Below, one piece after another: positions 13,490-27,282 of a stretch of 64,000 nucleotides of DNA (position 1 is the stretch's first letter; each line of letters opens with the position of its first letter). A program made the translations under genes and the position numbers. This DNA is from Kalmusia sp. IMI 367209 (taxonomy: Eukaryota > Ascomycota > Dothideomycetes > Pleosporales > Didymosphaeriaceae): contig JAPEUQ010000015.1 in NCBI GenBank assembly GCA_027946365.1, positions 806,001 through 870,000 on the forward strand, read 5' to 3'. The notes beneath the pieces are model-generated. The model did no database searches and had not been told where the DNA came from. It saw only the letters and a program-made list of their open reading frames with translations.

Positions 13490-16400
13490 TTACGCCATAT
13501 TCGCAAGCTCGAGATCAATCTGCTGATTGAGGAAGATTCGCCTCTCGCCAGTAAGTTGCGTTTGTAGACGTTGCTCAGCGAGGGCAACCAGTTGCTTTTT
13601 CGTAACGCGATCAAGGTCTGCTTCCCTCAAGCACTGTTGAACTACCTCAATGATGGTCGCATCGCTGGGACCGTTCATCATGTTTTGAAAATTGACCGTG
13701 CTACCCGGTCGAGATTGAGCGTAACCGAGAGGACTGCGTCCTCGGATGGGTGGAGTGGCCGTCATGAGGTTGTCTGAGCTCTGGAAGCCACCCATGTTGG
13801 GTCGGCTGCCGTAAGGCGATTGATCGTAGTGATCGCTCATTCCGCCCATGGACATGAGACGGCCGTTTTGAGGGTTATCTTGATAGCGAGAGAAGTTAGA
13901 GTACGAAGATTGTCGAGCTTGCATACCCTGGTACGGCCCAGGCGACTGGCTCGGTGGCATGTGCGAGATGTGGTGCATGTTGGACATAATGGTTGATGCC
14001 GGCTTGACAGAAGAGTACACGGATTGCATGTCGTTCATCTCATATCCTTCGTCTTCATATGCACTGAACCCACCCTTTTCGGATGTTTGTCCGACAAGTC
14101 CACGGCGTCCAGGAAGACCGTTGGCAAGTGCATAGTCATCCCATCGCTGCAATGGGATGCTCTTGGGGTCGAAGCCTTCATCATCCGTGGTCAAGACCTT
14201 CTTGTTTCCTCCCTGTTCGCCAATGACAACACGAGTGTTACCCCACGAAAAGTCATCCTGCTTCCAGAAAGAGTAGATCGGGAGAACGAAAGAATAGATG
14301 GGGAAGGCGAGGATATAAATAATCATCCACCCTACATGCTGCCACTGTCTTTTGATGATAAAAATAACGGCTTGCAGACCGTACACAGCGGCAAGCATGA
14401 TAATCGAGAACATCGGGAATTGACCAGTCTTCGAGGCGACCATGTAGATGAGGTATCCTAGGTATGCGCAGACGGACGGCAGAATGACGGTACCGAAGAG
14501 ATCGATAAACACAACGAAGCGCATGCTGAAGCAGCAGAAGCCGCACATGTCTTTGAGTAGCATAAGCTCAGCCAAGTTGTGGATAGTAGAATTGATCCAA
14601 CGACGCCTCTGTGAAAGCAGAATGCTGAATGTTTCGGGAGCAGCTGTAAAAGCGTAGGCGTCCGGAATGAATTTGTACGACATGCTTGGAAAATGTTTCG
14701 TCATCAGTGTCGTCAGGAAACGATCTTCACCAAGAGACAAGAGGTTCTTCTTGTGCAAAGTGTCCACGACACAGTCGGAGTATTCTTTGATGACCTTATC
14801 GGAGATGATGAGCGGCTTGCCTTTGTCGGCTGTGCGAAGTCGGTACATGCAGAAACTGAAGCAAATTAGTCAAAGTCAGCATCTGATGGGAGTGGTACTT
14901 ACCATCCGGGTAAACAAGTAACGCTACCGAACAGACTCTCGAAAGCTTTAGAAAGGTGATGAGAAATGTAGTACTCGTAGACTTGGATCATAGTCCACCA
15001 AGATCTATCTTCATTTTCTAAACTCGTCTCACCGCAGATACCAGCAATCTTAGAATCGTTGGCGCAGCTTGCTACTAGTCTGGTAAGAGAGTCGGGTCTG
15101 ACCATGGTATCGGCGTCAACCATGAGAAGATACTCGTAAAGCTCAGGATCCACACCTATGATGTTATTTATCTGGTGAAACATCTCTAGTTCCAGGGGGT
15201 TCATTGCTGCTCTGTGGTGAACGCGGTTGAGGAAGCTCATGAGTAAAATCTGCGAGTCTCGCTTGCCACGGTTGCCAGGTTTGGACTTGGTCTGTTCCGA
15301 CTCCTTGCCCATCTTGACGACGACAATGTAGGGGACAACGTTGCCTTCAAACTCATATAGGCCAGAATAAACCTTGCCGTAGTTTAGTTGCTCGCTGCCC
15401 TGGCCGACTGACTTGAAAGGGAGAGCAGGAGGATCGACTTTGGGATCGACGCCGAGGATGTCCAAAACGATCTTAGGCGTAGGGCGGTCGTTCCCGCCAC
15501 CAACAATCATACCATCGCAAATGACACAGATGAGCTTTCGCTTGTTGTCGTACGCCAATGCAGTGAGCGAGTCCAGACCCTTACGAAGCTGGTCTTCACC
15601 CTCAGTGTAAGCAGGTACCTGGCAGATGACGAACTTGTCTTGGTTGGCGGGACGTCTTTTTGAGCCTAATTGAAGTGCAGCCAAAAACTTAGTGACAATA
15701 ACGACGCAAAGAATGATAGTGACAGCGAGGAGGATGTAGTCGTTCACTTGGCAGCGAGGAGTCTTTCTGAAATCCGTCTTGCCGACGTAGAAGACGTTGT
15801 CCAGACACTGAATATTGGCTTTCCGGACCGTTTCGTTCAAGCCGTTTGTGAATCGTTCCGTGAGATCTTGGCCGGCATAGTTCTTGACCATGTCTTCTAG
15901 GTCCGAATCCAAGAATTGATAAGCCGAGTTTCCGTCCATTCTTTCCTGCGTGTAGAAGTATTCCCTTAGATCGTAAACTTTATTGCCCAAACGGAACCAG
16001 TAGTGTTGCAAATTTTGTCCTTCGTCTTGGATAGTCTTGGTGTCCCATACCATATCTCCTTTGTAGAATTCCTTCATCTTCGGGAGGAAGACGTTGACAT
16101 ACCAGTCATTCGCTTTCAAAGCTTTACTGTCCGGCCGGGTCGTGCGGTTGCCAGACACATGTTCCGCTTCAGGGTTCTCTAGTGAACCGTTCACCTGAAG
16201 TTGAATGAGGTAGTTATCGACCAGTTTGGGGCAAGCCAAATATAGAGGAGGACGAATGTAGGGATCCATATCAGCACCGGCCAAAGGTAGCATATTTTCT
16301 TCGCTGACCTTCGTTCTGCTGTCACTATGTTGACGTTTCCAAAAACTAGAGAGATCGTAAACGATGCCGTGATGGCTCACGTAGAAATCATTGGATCCTT

Positions 16401-18863
16401 GATGCGTGGACACTTCGTTGCGGCTCCAAACTTTATCCTTGTTGGGACAGAGAAGTTTTCCGAAAGCGATGATGTAGAAAATGATGGTAGCGTTGAGAAT
16501 AAGAATGAGGACAACGAGGACAAGCTTCTCTCGCCATGCCATACGGACGTCAGGACGCTTCATACGACCAACGAACTTGAGCAGGGGTGAGGGGATCCAG
16601 AACGTCAATGCCCACACAAACGCAACCCAGATTTTGCGGGTCACGGTGGTGGAAGTTTCTGTTATGACCATGTTACCTCCAGTTTCGGTATCATAGTACG
16701 TGACACCTTTGTCTTCGTCTCCCTTGGATCCCAGGCCATAATCGCCAGGACGGGTGGTGGTGACGGGTGCCGTGGTCGGAGCAATAGATCTAGCATCAAG
16801 AGCGCTCTTGTTACCCAAAGTGATAGAGCTCTGATGGCGTTGAAACAGGTCGGTTGCGCTTGCTTGCGGGCTCATCTCGGGCAAAGGCGGGAAGAAACCG
16901 CTACCCATGGCCGGATTGTTCGCTGAGTAGCCACTTTCAAGGCCACCTGCACCGACCATGCTTCCCAACATGGTTGCACCTGTCATGTCTTGTGCTTTGA
17001 GGTCGATCTGATTTTCCGCCTCCCACCAGGTACCTTCACGGACCCAGACACGCTGATCTCCAACCACTACCTCGCCATTGCTCCAACCACGCTGTAGAAC
17101 CCAGCTCTGAATGCCGTCCTTGCCGTCCATGCAACCCAAGACGTGGTAACGCTCATAAAACTCGTGATGGTCGAAATCGGCCGTGAAATCGGATCGGTTG
17201 CGGCGATTCGCCCATTCCGGTAACCTCCAATCTCGTAGCTGTCTGGAAACTGTTGCAGCTGACCAAGTTGCGTTGGAATCCTGGGTTTGCTTCTCAGGGC
17301 TTGCATCTGAGGGGTGCAGAGCAAGATGGAACCAGACCCTGCTGCTGGCCACTACATTAGGCAGACTAAGCCTATTGTGTGAGCCAAGAACGATGCCCTC
17401 TCCCTCAATAGGCTGCAGGACCTTCTTGACGAAGTTGTCCTCATCCGAGATTTCTAACGCAATTTGCTCTAGAACTCTCTCGCGCTTCTCTAGATCCATC
17501 TGCTGCTGGCGCAAGACTGGGCCATCAACACCGAGATCAGCTTCACAAGCATGGATAGCTTGGCGCATGCCTTCCAAAACTGAATTGCCCGCAGCAGGGA
17601 TCTGGACACCATCTTCTTTCATCTCGGAGTTGATGCCTTCGGAGTCGTCGAAGACAGTCCGCATAGCAATAGCTTTGCCAAGTGCCTGACTGGGGATTTC
17701 GACAACAGTGATGTTGACAATATCACCATCATCCTCCTCTGAAGGTGGCGTCATTTGTCCGCCATCGCTACTAGACTCCATCCTGCCTTCTCGTATGTGT
17801 TCCTGAATGGTCGCGTTGGCATGGAGGACGACGTAGTCGACAATTGCTTCGTAAATGCCCCCGATGGCTGTCTTGCGGTCATCGTCGCTGAGCTTTTGTC
17901 CGAGTAAGTTGGGATCGATGTCTAGAAGTGTGCTGCACTCAGTACAGATAGAGCGCAGCATGTCCTGATCCACATGGTAGCCGATGGTGTCACCAAGCTT
18001 GAGCAGTCCAGCCAAGCAGCTAATCAGATTGGTCAACTTCTCGCCTTTGATGCCAATAGTCTTGAGATTACTACGTAGATCCTCAGCGGCGGCAGCGTCG
18101 TCAGCATCGGGGAGATACGAAGGTGGATCGTATGTGCCGGACTTGTTGAGCAAGGAATACTCGGATGGATGCCTTAGGTTGAGAAATTCTCGCTCCGCCC
18201 GACTGGCAGAGCCCGAATTCAAATAGTAGAAGACGTCAAAGGCACGGTGCCCTGGCTGCAACTCCAACAGGCCATTATGGGTGTCAAGCCCGCTTTGAGA
18301 TAGCTGGATTTCTGCTGCAGTGATGTTACCCTGGTGGTTGATGGTGAAGATGGTGGCCAATGCAGCGTGCCGGGGAAACGAGGGGTTGTGCGGCGTGACG
18401 CAATGTGTGAAGGCCTTGAGAGCCTCAAGGGCCGTGAAGAAGCTGGTGGGCAGTTGTAGCGGCAGCCCAGTTATGAAGGGGGACAGCAACGAGGGACTGG
18501 ACTCGTGGAGGGATCTGCCGTTGTAAGCATGGAAATGTGTCGCAGGTCTGCGGCCAAGGCTTACCCTAATATGATGCAACCGTCTTCGGCACGACGGCGA
18601 GCATGTTCCCACGCCTTCCGTCCCAACTCAAGGTCGACGGTACCTCCGAGGCGACCGTCTATGTTGCTTCGTGCGTTAACCCATGTGTTGACGACGAGAC
18701 TCGTGCTCGCTTCCAAATGGAAGGGCTGGTTAGTCCTGAAGCACGTATTTAGATTGTTGAGTAGGGTAGTAGTAGAGACTTGTGACGACGGATTTCCGGG
18801 ACGCAAGGCAGCATTGGAGGTCGTCGAGTAAACCGACATGCGAGAGTTGTTGACGAAGCTCAT
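13490..18863 (-). CDS. csmB: Class VII chitin synthase with truncated myosin-like domain (CsmB type)
   Basis: Predicted processive chitin synthase in the plasma membrane at growing tips and septa. Model: complement(join(13490..14855, 14903..18514, 18565..18863)), 1758 aa. The N-terminal ~600 residues resemble a myosin motor but lack the P-loop GESGAGKT, as expected for this class. A cytochrome-b5-like segment ([15 protein letters not shown]), membrane helices, the glycosyltransferase core with VDADT and GEDRFLTTL, and QRRRW at residues 1386-1390 follow. A DEK_C-like tail ([17 protein letters not shown]) ends the protein. Intron 1 (50 nt) joins GCIILG to [10 protein letters not shown]. Intron 2 (47 nt) splits the Cys codon of LPGCFCMYR. 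It faces the class V gene head to head. The class VII label follows common naming; older Aspergillus papers call CsmB class VI. Confidence 0.94.
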
Positions 18864-20786
18864 GGCGGCGGTGGGTTGGGGAGCAAGCCCGGGGAGCGAG
18901 TGCGGTGCGGTCGTCTTCGATGCGGGAGGCTGAGGGTCTGGAGGGCTGCTGTGGTGGTGTAACGATCGTGGAGGGCTGTTGAGCGAGTGTCTTCGCTGGC
19001 CTCACGCTGTAGACGAGGGCTCAGTGACGGGACAAACTAGGGAGGACGCGCCCCTGATGTCACGAAATCACTGCAATTACAGAGGGTCAGCCTAACGAAG
19101 GTACGAATTATTAAACGATTGTGAGAAGAAAAGACAAAACGACGACGCGAAGGACCTCTGCAAGCGACAAAGCAGAGGAGGACGGCGATGTTTGTTGGCG
19201 GACGCTCTCCCATTCCTGCACCCCCTGCTCGGCTGCCGCTAGACGCCGTTGTATCGAAAATAAATTACCGCTTGGCGGTGCCGGGCGATCATTGATCACG
19301 GCTGCACTCGTCCAGACAGGCATGGTTGCCTCACCACCCGCCCCAATTAATGTGGCGCGCCGGCGGCCGTCGTTACAGCAGAGCGAGGACCTGTCTCACA
19401 GCCCCTATTCTTAGCGGCCTGTTGTTTGTTTTGCCCGTCAATCAATACTTTACTAAATGCACGGGACGGCCATGGACACAGAAACGGGCTGCCCCAGTAT
19501 GGGAGGCAACTCTCGTCATCGATGGTAGCAGTCATGATCCACCATTGTTCATCGTGCTCACGCTCGTAGTCTGAGACAAGCTTTGAGACGTCTGACGCCG
19601 TTCGCGGCGGCGCGCATCAAGTGCGCGTCGATAATTCCCCAACAGCCCACCGAACTGCTGTGCTTTGTGTCGAGCACTCAGGTCCCTGGGCGCTGGCCAT
19701 GTCCATCAATATTGTTGACGTCACGAGACCCGAGTCGCCTCCGCTGAAGCTTTTGCTGGGGCACGAAAGGGGAGCTTGGCGTTATGGAGCCCATACTGCA
19801 TGAGATTCGCCATCGCCGGCCACTCCTTCATCAGGCGGCGTACGCTCAGCCGCCCCGCTGTGGTCCGACAACCCATCGTTCGTCCTGCTGGTGGTTCAGT
19901 ACGGTACAGGCAGTGGGCAGCAGAGGGTGACACCGGCCATCTGTCCCCCGCACCGGAAGAGCTTCGAGAGGTGCTGGAGCGTGTCTTAGCCAGCCCTCGT
20001 CGACGTTGCCAATACAAAATCCGACGCGATTCGAGGGTAGCGTCCCACCACGATGCGCTGCAGCGATCTACCCCAGCCTTGCGACGACCCTGGCCCCGCC
20101 TGGTTTGATTTTTGCACGAGGGCATTGGGCCTGCGCTCTGATGTGTTTCAGCAGCGTGTGCTGGCGGGCGGTCGTGTTGCTGTGAGGTTATCGTGAGGTT
20201 ACGTGGGCTGTGAAAGCCGTGGACCGCCTGTCTCCACGCAACAGCCAAAAGCTTGCTCGCGCTGCACCCATAAGCAGCGCGAGAACTGGCACCACCGGCG
20301 CTGTGGCGGCCGTGACCAAGCGCAGCGCCAGGATTGGCGATATCTTACGCTGTTTTGTATCTATTTTAATAGAAGCCGGGGCGCGGGCGCCCAAAGCGGC
20401 GAGGGTCCACTCGCTAGGGCATCGAGAAGCACTCCAAGCCAACTGCCCCCGGTAGCCTGCATCATTTTGTGAGGACCTCCTTCGTCCGCAATCTTTCGAC
20501 ACTGGCGACGGCTTTGCAACCGTTGAACACGTTCGTTTCTGCGTTTTTAACTCCCTTTGTACACTCGCTGTTTGTAGTAATCGTCTCCCTGCGCCCGTCG
20601 CCTGCCGCTCGCGTGTCGTGCGTCTCCTGAGTCCGTTGCGTCGTTGCATTCCGGGCCAAAACACGTCCAGCTTCAACTGCCTGTAGCACGACACCTTGGA
20701 CCCTCTCGACCGCGCTGCTGCTTTCGACCGTCGCTGCCTGATCTTCACACTCGCTCAACGCTCCCGCCGGGACGCGTCCGCTGCCA
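18864..20786. promoter_or_regulatory. Shared divergent promoter of the two chitin synthase genes
   Basis: 1.92 kb between the opposed start codons of csmB and csmA. The large spacing suggests long 5' UTRs and shared regulation of the pair, which is known to be head-to-head in other ascomycetes. Several long open frames occur on both strands here, but they are GC-rich, mutually overlapping and without recognisable content. I treat them as non-coding. Confidence 0.65.
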
Positions 20787-23700
20787 ATGGCTAGCAGTTC
20801 GTTTGGGGGCAACATGCCCCAGTACATGCAGCCGTCGCTGCCCGCCCTTGGTCAGCACCTGCAGTCCGACACACACATTACAGCCCATCTGGCGAGCCGA
20901 TTCCACGCCCACCTGCCCACCTCGACGCTCTCTTCACACGCAATCATTGCCCTCAACACATATACCGACTCCACCCGAGGTCCCGAGGGAGGCAAGGATG
21001 GCAGTGCGCAGCAGGCCGCCGAAGATCTCGCACAGCGGGCATACACGCGCCTTGGGTTGCGCTCCGAGGACCAGGCTGTTGTTTTCCTGTGAGTATTCTG
21101 GTGTTCCATGCTTCAGGTGCCGGGTGAAGGCTGACAGGGGACAGGGGCGAGTCGGGCGCTGGCAAAACCACGATCCGTGGACATATGCTGAGAGCTTTCC
21201 TCTCCTACTCTGCGACGCCGCTGTCTAAGAAGATTGAGCACGCCAACTTCATTTTCGATGCTTTCACCACAACTAAATCGACGACGACCCCGTCCGCCTC
21301 CAAAGCCGGCCTTCTTCTGGACTTGCAGTACAAGACGGCGACTTCGCACCATGCGACGCTCATCGGCGCCCAATTTCTCGCTCATCGCCTGGAGCGCAGT
21401 CGTAGTGCCTCCGTGCCGACCGGCGAACGCAGCTACCACATCCTCTATTATCTTCTATCTGGCACCAGTCTAGCTGAGAAGAAGCATCTGGGCCTGGACA
21501 TGATAGGCAACGATGGCGCTGGCACTCGCGCCTCGCTCACAGCCAACAAGCGATGGCGCTACCTGGGACATCCTTCACAGCTCAAAGTGGGCATCGACGA
21601 TGCAAGGGGCTTCCAGGACTTCAAAACTGCATTGCGGAGACTGGAATTTTCGAAGCAAGATATCGCAGGCATCTGCGAGGTCATGGCCATTATCCTTCAT
21701 ATTGGGCAGTTGGAGTTTGAGACTGGCCAATCCACGACCCCCACCGCCGATGACAGCGGAGGTTACTCGCACGAAGGCGGTGAGTCCATTACCATGGTCA
21801 AGAATAAGGAGTCACTAGAGCCCATTGCACGTTTCCTCCAAGTCACCATCTCCGAGCTAGAGCAGAGCCTCCGGTACAAGACTAAGACACTCTATCGTGA
21901 GCGCGTCACCGTCATGCTCGACCCCAAGGGTGCCCGAGCAAACGCTGATGAAATGGCACGAACCTTCTACTCCCTACTGGTTGCGTACGTCATGGAGCAG
22001 GTGAACACTAGAATAGCTGCGCTACCTGATGAGATCAACAACTCGGTTTCTTTGGTCGACTTCCCAGGTTTCTCACCCTATTCAGGCACTGGTTCGCACC
22101 TCGACCAGCTTCTCAACAACTCTGCGAATGAGTTCTTGCACAACTTCTACTCACAAAGCTTCTTCGGTCGCCAGATGGAAGAGATGGAAGCAGAAGAAAT
22201 TAGCGTCCCTCAGCTACAGTATTGGGATAACACGGAAGCCAAGACAGGTCTTCTCAAATCTGGCAATGGCCTTTTGAGTATTCTGGACGACCAGATGCGT
22301 CGCGGCAAGACCGACGGCCAATTCTTGGAGGCCATCCGGAAACGGTTCGACGGCAAAAACGATTCCATTTTGCCTGGCAGTCTTACCGTTGTTCAACCTG
22401 GCAGCAACTTCCCCACGCCCAACACATCGCCCGTTTTTACCGTCCGTCATTTCGCCGGAGAGGTCGAATACTCAACGGAGAACTTCATGGAGGAGAATGC
22501 TGAGATCATCTCTGGCGACATGATGAGTCTACTTCAATCGTCTCAAAGCCCCTTCATTCAAGAGCTGTTCGGTCAGGAAGCGTTGAAGAAGGTCACCCAT
22601 CCCAAGGAAAGGTCCGCCATCGTACAAGCCTCTGTTAGCTCTAGGCCCATGAGGATGCCTAGTATGGCACGTCGTAGAACGGACAAAGCGGGGCGTTTTG
22701 GGCGTCCAGTCAACGTCTTCGATGAAGATGCGATAAGCGATGCGGACAGCACTGTGTCAGGATCCAAGAAGGGCGACAGCACGAAGCAGAGAGGTGCTGC
22801 TGGTCAATTCTTGAGCTCTCTCAAAACGATCGAGTCTTCATTGCGGAAGTCAAATCCTTACTTTGTACTCTGCTTGAAGCCAAACGACCGAAGGATCGCT
22901 AATCAATTTGATAGCAAGTGCGTGCGAGCCCAGGTGCAAGCTTTGAACATCGCCGAAGTCAGCCAACGACTCCACGTCGCTGACTTCAGCATTTTCCTAC
23001 CCTTTGCCGAATTCCTTGGGCTCTCTGAGATGGACAATGCTGTCGTCGGGAGTGAAAAAGAAAGGGCTGAGACTGTGCTGGACAGCAAACCCTGGCGAGA
23101 GACAGAGGTTCGGGTCGGTGCAACAGGCGTTTTCCTGAGCGAACGATGCTGGTCAGAAATCGCCAACGTTGCTGACATTTCACCCCCAGCACGTGGCCTT
23201 TCCATGGCTGATGATACCCTTACTCCGGACGCAGCTCGATCTTTCGGTGATCCTAGGTCTGGTCTCCTCGCACCCTCTCCGGGCAGTTATTACCCAGACA
23301 AAGGCGGCAGCTATTTTGGCAGCAAGGATATTGATGCTAGGTCCGAAGCCCCGTCTGCCATTACAAGCGGCGGTGACATGTTCCACGGCTTGGAGCAGCC
23401 CAAGGTGATCGATGAAAAAGCTCCTCCGAAAGATCTGGAAGAAGTAGACGTTCTCCCCGTCTCTGGTAGCCGCAAGCGTTGGCTCTTCGTTGTCTATGCA
23501 TTGACTTTCTATATCCCAGACATTTTTATCAAATGGTTTGGGAGGATCAAGCGCAAAGATGTGCGAATTGCATGGCGGGAGAAACTAGCCATCAACATGC
23601 TCATCTGGCTATCCTGCGGTTTCGTTGTTTTCCTTATGATCGGTTTTCCAAGGCTCATTTGTCCTACACAGCATGTGTACTCAACCGCTGAGCTGACAAC

Positions 23701-26440
23701 GTACAACGGCAAAGACGGGAACCCATCTTACCTTGCCATTCGTGGCATTGTCTACGACCTTGGGAAGTTCATACCGAGTCACTATCCTAATATCATTCCG
23801 GATTCGTCTTTGGAAAAGTACGCTGGAAAAGATGCAACAAACCTTTTCCCAGTACAGGTTTCCGCGCTCTGCAGTGGTGTAGATGGCTCGGTACATCCTG
23901 GTTTAAAAATTGACTTCCGCAATTCCAACTACAGCAACCAGAACAACTTGATTTCCAAGACCGACCTGAACGCTAAATTCCACGACTTCCGATGGTTTAC
24001 GAATGACTCCCGGCCCGACTGGTGGTATGAACAGCAGGTGTTCCTCAAGTCTAATTATATGAAAGGGCGAGTCGGTTACAGTCCCCAGTATCTGAAAACC
24101 CTAGCGAACAAGGGCAGTTCCATTGCCTACATGTATGGCAGGGTGTACGACCTGACCGATTACATCCCAGGTGGTCGTGGAGTTGAATATCCTCCCGGTA
24201 AAAAGCACGATGACAATGTTAACACCAATTTCATGGACACTTCTGTGGTTGACATCTTCAGAGTTCAGTCTGGTTCGGACGTGAGCAAGTACTGGGAAGG
24301 ACTCAGCATGGGCTCCACGGAAAAGAAGAACATGAAGACATGCTTGGATTATCTCTTCTATGTCGGAGACCTGGACACCAGAGATTCGGCCAAGTGCAAC
24401 TTCGCTAAATATTTCTTGCTGGTCATCTCGCTTATCCTAGTCAGCGTGATCGGGTTCAAATTCTTTGCCGCGCTCCAATTCGGAAGGAAGAGTGTGCCTG
24501 AGAACATCGATAAGTTCATCATCTGCACAGTTCCGGCGTATACTGAAGACGAGGATTCTCTTCGGCGAGCCATAGATTCAGCCGCTCGGATGAAATATGA
24601 TGATAAGCGCAAACTTATCGTCATCGTCTGTGACGGTATGATTATCGGTCAGGGCAACGACAAACCTACCCCTCGCATCGTTCTCGATATTCTTGGTGTA
24701 CCAGAAACCACCGATCCTGACCCTCTCAGCTTCGAGAGTCTTGGCGAAGGTCAACGGCAACACAACATGGGCAAGTGTTACTCCGGCTTGTACGAAGTTC
24801 AAGGTCACATTGTACCCTTCTTGGTTGTGGTGAAGGTTGGCAAACCATCCGAAGTCTCGAAGCCTGGTAATCGTGGAAAGCGCGACTCTCAAGTTCTTCT
24901 CATGAGATTCTTGAATCGTGTCCACTACAACCTTCCCATGAGTCCGTTGGAACTCGAGATGCATCACCAGGTCCGGAACATCATTGGTGTCAATCCAACA
25001 TTCTACGAGTTCATCTTACAGATCGACGCAGACACAGTCGTCGCTCCAGATGCGGCCACCCGCTTCGTCGCTGCCTTCCTTCATGATACCCGTCTCATCG
25101 GTGTGTGTGGAGAGACATCGCTCACGAACGCCAAGTCGTCCTTTGTCACCATGATGCAAGTCTACGAGTATTTCATCTCACACAATCTGACCAAGGCTTT
25201 TGAAAGTTTATTCGGATCGGTCACCTGTCTCCCAGGCTGCTTCTCCATGTATCGCATTCGAGCCGCCGAGACCGGAAAGCCTCTGTTCGTCAGTAAAGAA
25301 GTTGTGGAAGCGTATCAGGAGATTCGTGTCGATACACTTCACATGAAGAACTTGCTGCACCTAGGAGAGGACCGATATTTGACAACGCTGCTACTCAAGT
25401 TCCATTCTAAGTACAAGACCAAGTACCTCTTCCGAGCTCATGCCTGGACTGTTGCCCCCGACAGTTGGGCAGTCTTCATGTCTCAACGTCGTCGCTGGAT
25501 CAACTCTACAGTGCACAACTTGCTTGAGCTTATTCCGCTACAGCAGCTTTGTGGTTTCTGCTGCTTCAGTATGCGCTTCGTCGTTTTCCTAGACTTGCTT
25601 TCGACAATCGTTATGCCTGTCACCGTTGTCTACATTGGTTATCTGATTTACCTTCTGATCACCAGTCCCGACGTTGTTCCTATCACGGCCTTCATCTTAC
25701 TGGGTGCAATTTATGGTCTCCAGGCGATCATCTTCATCATTCGCCGCAAATGGGAGATGATCGGTTGGATGATTATCTACATCATCGCCACTCCGATCTT
25801 CTCGTTTGGCCTTCCTCTATATGCTTTCTGGCACATGGACGATTTCTCTTGGGGCAACACTCGTATTGTAACGGGTGAGAAGGGTCAGAAGGTCATTGTT
25901 TCCGACGAGGGCAAGTTTGACCCTGCCAGCATCCCGAAGAAGAAGTGGGACGAATATCAGGCGGAAATGTGGGAGCAGCACACAATGCGCGACGATCGCT
26001 CTGAGATATCTGCCTTTTCGTATGGTACAAAGCGCTTCATGGGCATGAACGGCAGTGGCTCTGTTGCTGGATCGGAGTACGGACAAATGCCACCATCTCG
26101 ACCGATGTCACACCTCGATCTACCACGCTATGGCAATGGGTCTCGGATGAGCCTTGCTCCAAGTGGCTATGGAGGCTACGACAACAACATGGAGATGGGC
26201 AACCTTAACCTACCTTCTGACGACGCAATACTGGCTGAGATTCGACTCATTCTTTCGACATCGGATCTTATGACCATTACCAAGAAGCAAATCAAGATAG
26301 AATTAGAGAAGAGGTATGCCGCATCACACTCGCTGATTTTATATGACTAACAATTGTATAGATTTGGAATGGATCTCTCGCTGAAGAAAGCTTACATTGG
26401 CAATGCTGTCGAGTCTCTCCTCGTAGGCCAGACCCAGTAG
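20787..26440 (+). CDS. csmA: Class V chitin synthase with myosin motor domain (CsmA type)
   Basis: Predicted myosin-chitin synthase fusion involved in polarised wall synthesis and often needed for wall integrity and virulence in relatives. Model: join(20787..21088, 21145..26313, 26362..26440), 1849 aa, matching the family length of about 1850. The ATP-binding P-loop GESGAGKTT is at residues 102-110, created by the first splice. The motor-like region runs to about residue 780. A cytochrome-b5-like segment ([13 protein letters not shown]), membrane helices and the chitin synthase core follow: DAD at 1395-1397, EDR at 1509-1511 and QRRRW at 1548-1552. The DEK_C tail is completed only by the last 48-nt intron, joining LEKR to [12 protein letters not shown] model without that intron would end in a wrong tail. 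Confidence 0.95.
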
Positions 26441-27282
26441 TGATGCTATACGCACACATCGATCTCGCACGTCTGCAACACAGTACCCGCATTCACGATT
26501 GTATGGTCTAGCAAAAGTCATCTTGTCCTTTTTGTATTTTCATTACCTTGTTCGCGGGTCGGTGGAAGGTAACCTTGTCTATATTACATTAGTACCTAAT
26601 CACGCCTCTAAAGCATAGCATTCCTTTTGGTCATTGAGGGAGATGGGAACGGGCGTTCTGATATTAGGCTCTGATATATGGTTGTGAGAACGCATGCATA
26701 GTTCAGGAGATATACGGTTCGATGTCTCGGGAGTAGAGTACATTGTGTGGTTTGGGCACGCAAAGTAATAATTCATGTGAGCGTCTGTGCTGTTTGACTC
26801 ATGTGTCGAGCCTGCTCTGTGTTAAGGCATATTTCCGGACATGTGAGCTAGGTCTTGAGTCATACTCGGTGGCTCTGTGCAGTAATACAATATTGAGTCA
26901 CAAGGCAGCACTCGGTTGCACATCGTGGAATGTCAATGGTACGTGAGAGTGAGGCTTGGCACCAAGTGGCCGGCCGCCCGCAGCCGCGACACACCCCGCC
27001 AACCGTCGGATTCACAAACAATTGCCAATTTCGACGCCCATTGTGCGCTCGCCCCCGCCCTAGAAATTTTTCGGACGCACGCTCTCGTGGCCACCGAGCG
27101 CTGCATCGCACATATACTAGCTTTTGATCCAGCGGATATAACGTCTAATTCCACGGCTGCGCCGCTGTGGAAGTGTGGTTTGACCCCGCCACCAGGCCTC
27201 ACGCACCAAGCCCGCCTACCTCGAGCCCATCTTCGCGGCCTTTAAAACCACAAGTCGCCCAACGCAGCCTACGCTATTCACA
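26441..27282. other. Intergenic, csmA 3' UTR and eIF5B promoter
   Basis: About 840 bases between co-oriented genes. No additional coding signal seen. Confidence 0.55.

Noticed and set aside
19721..20248. Long minus-strand open frame in the chitin synthase divergent promoter
   Set aside because: Compositionally biased, overlaps a plus-strand frame and has no recognisable motif. Fits GC-rich promoter DNA.
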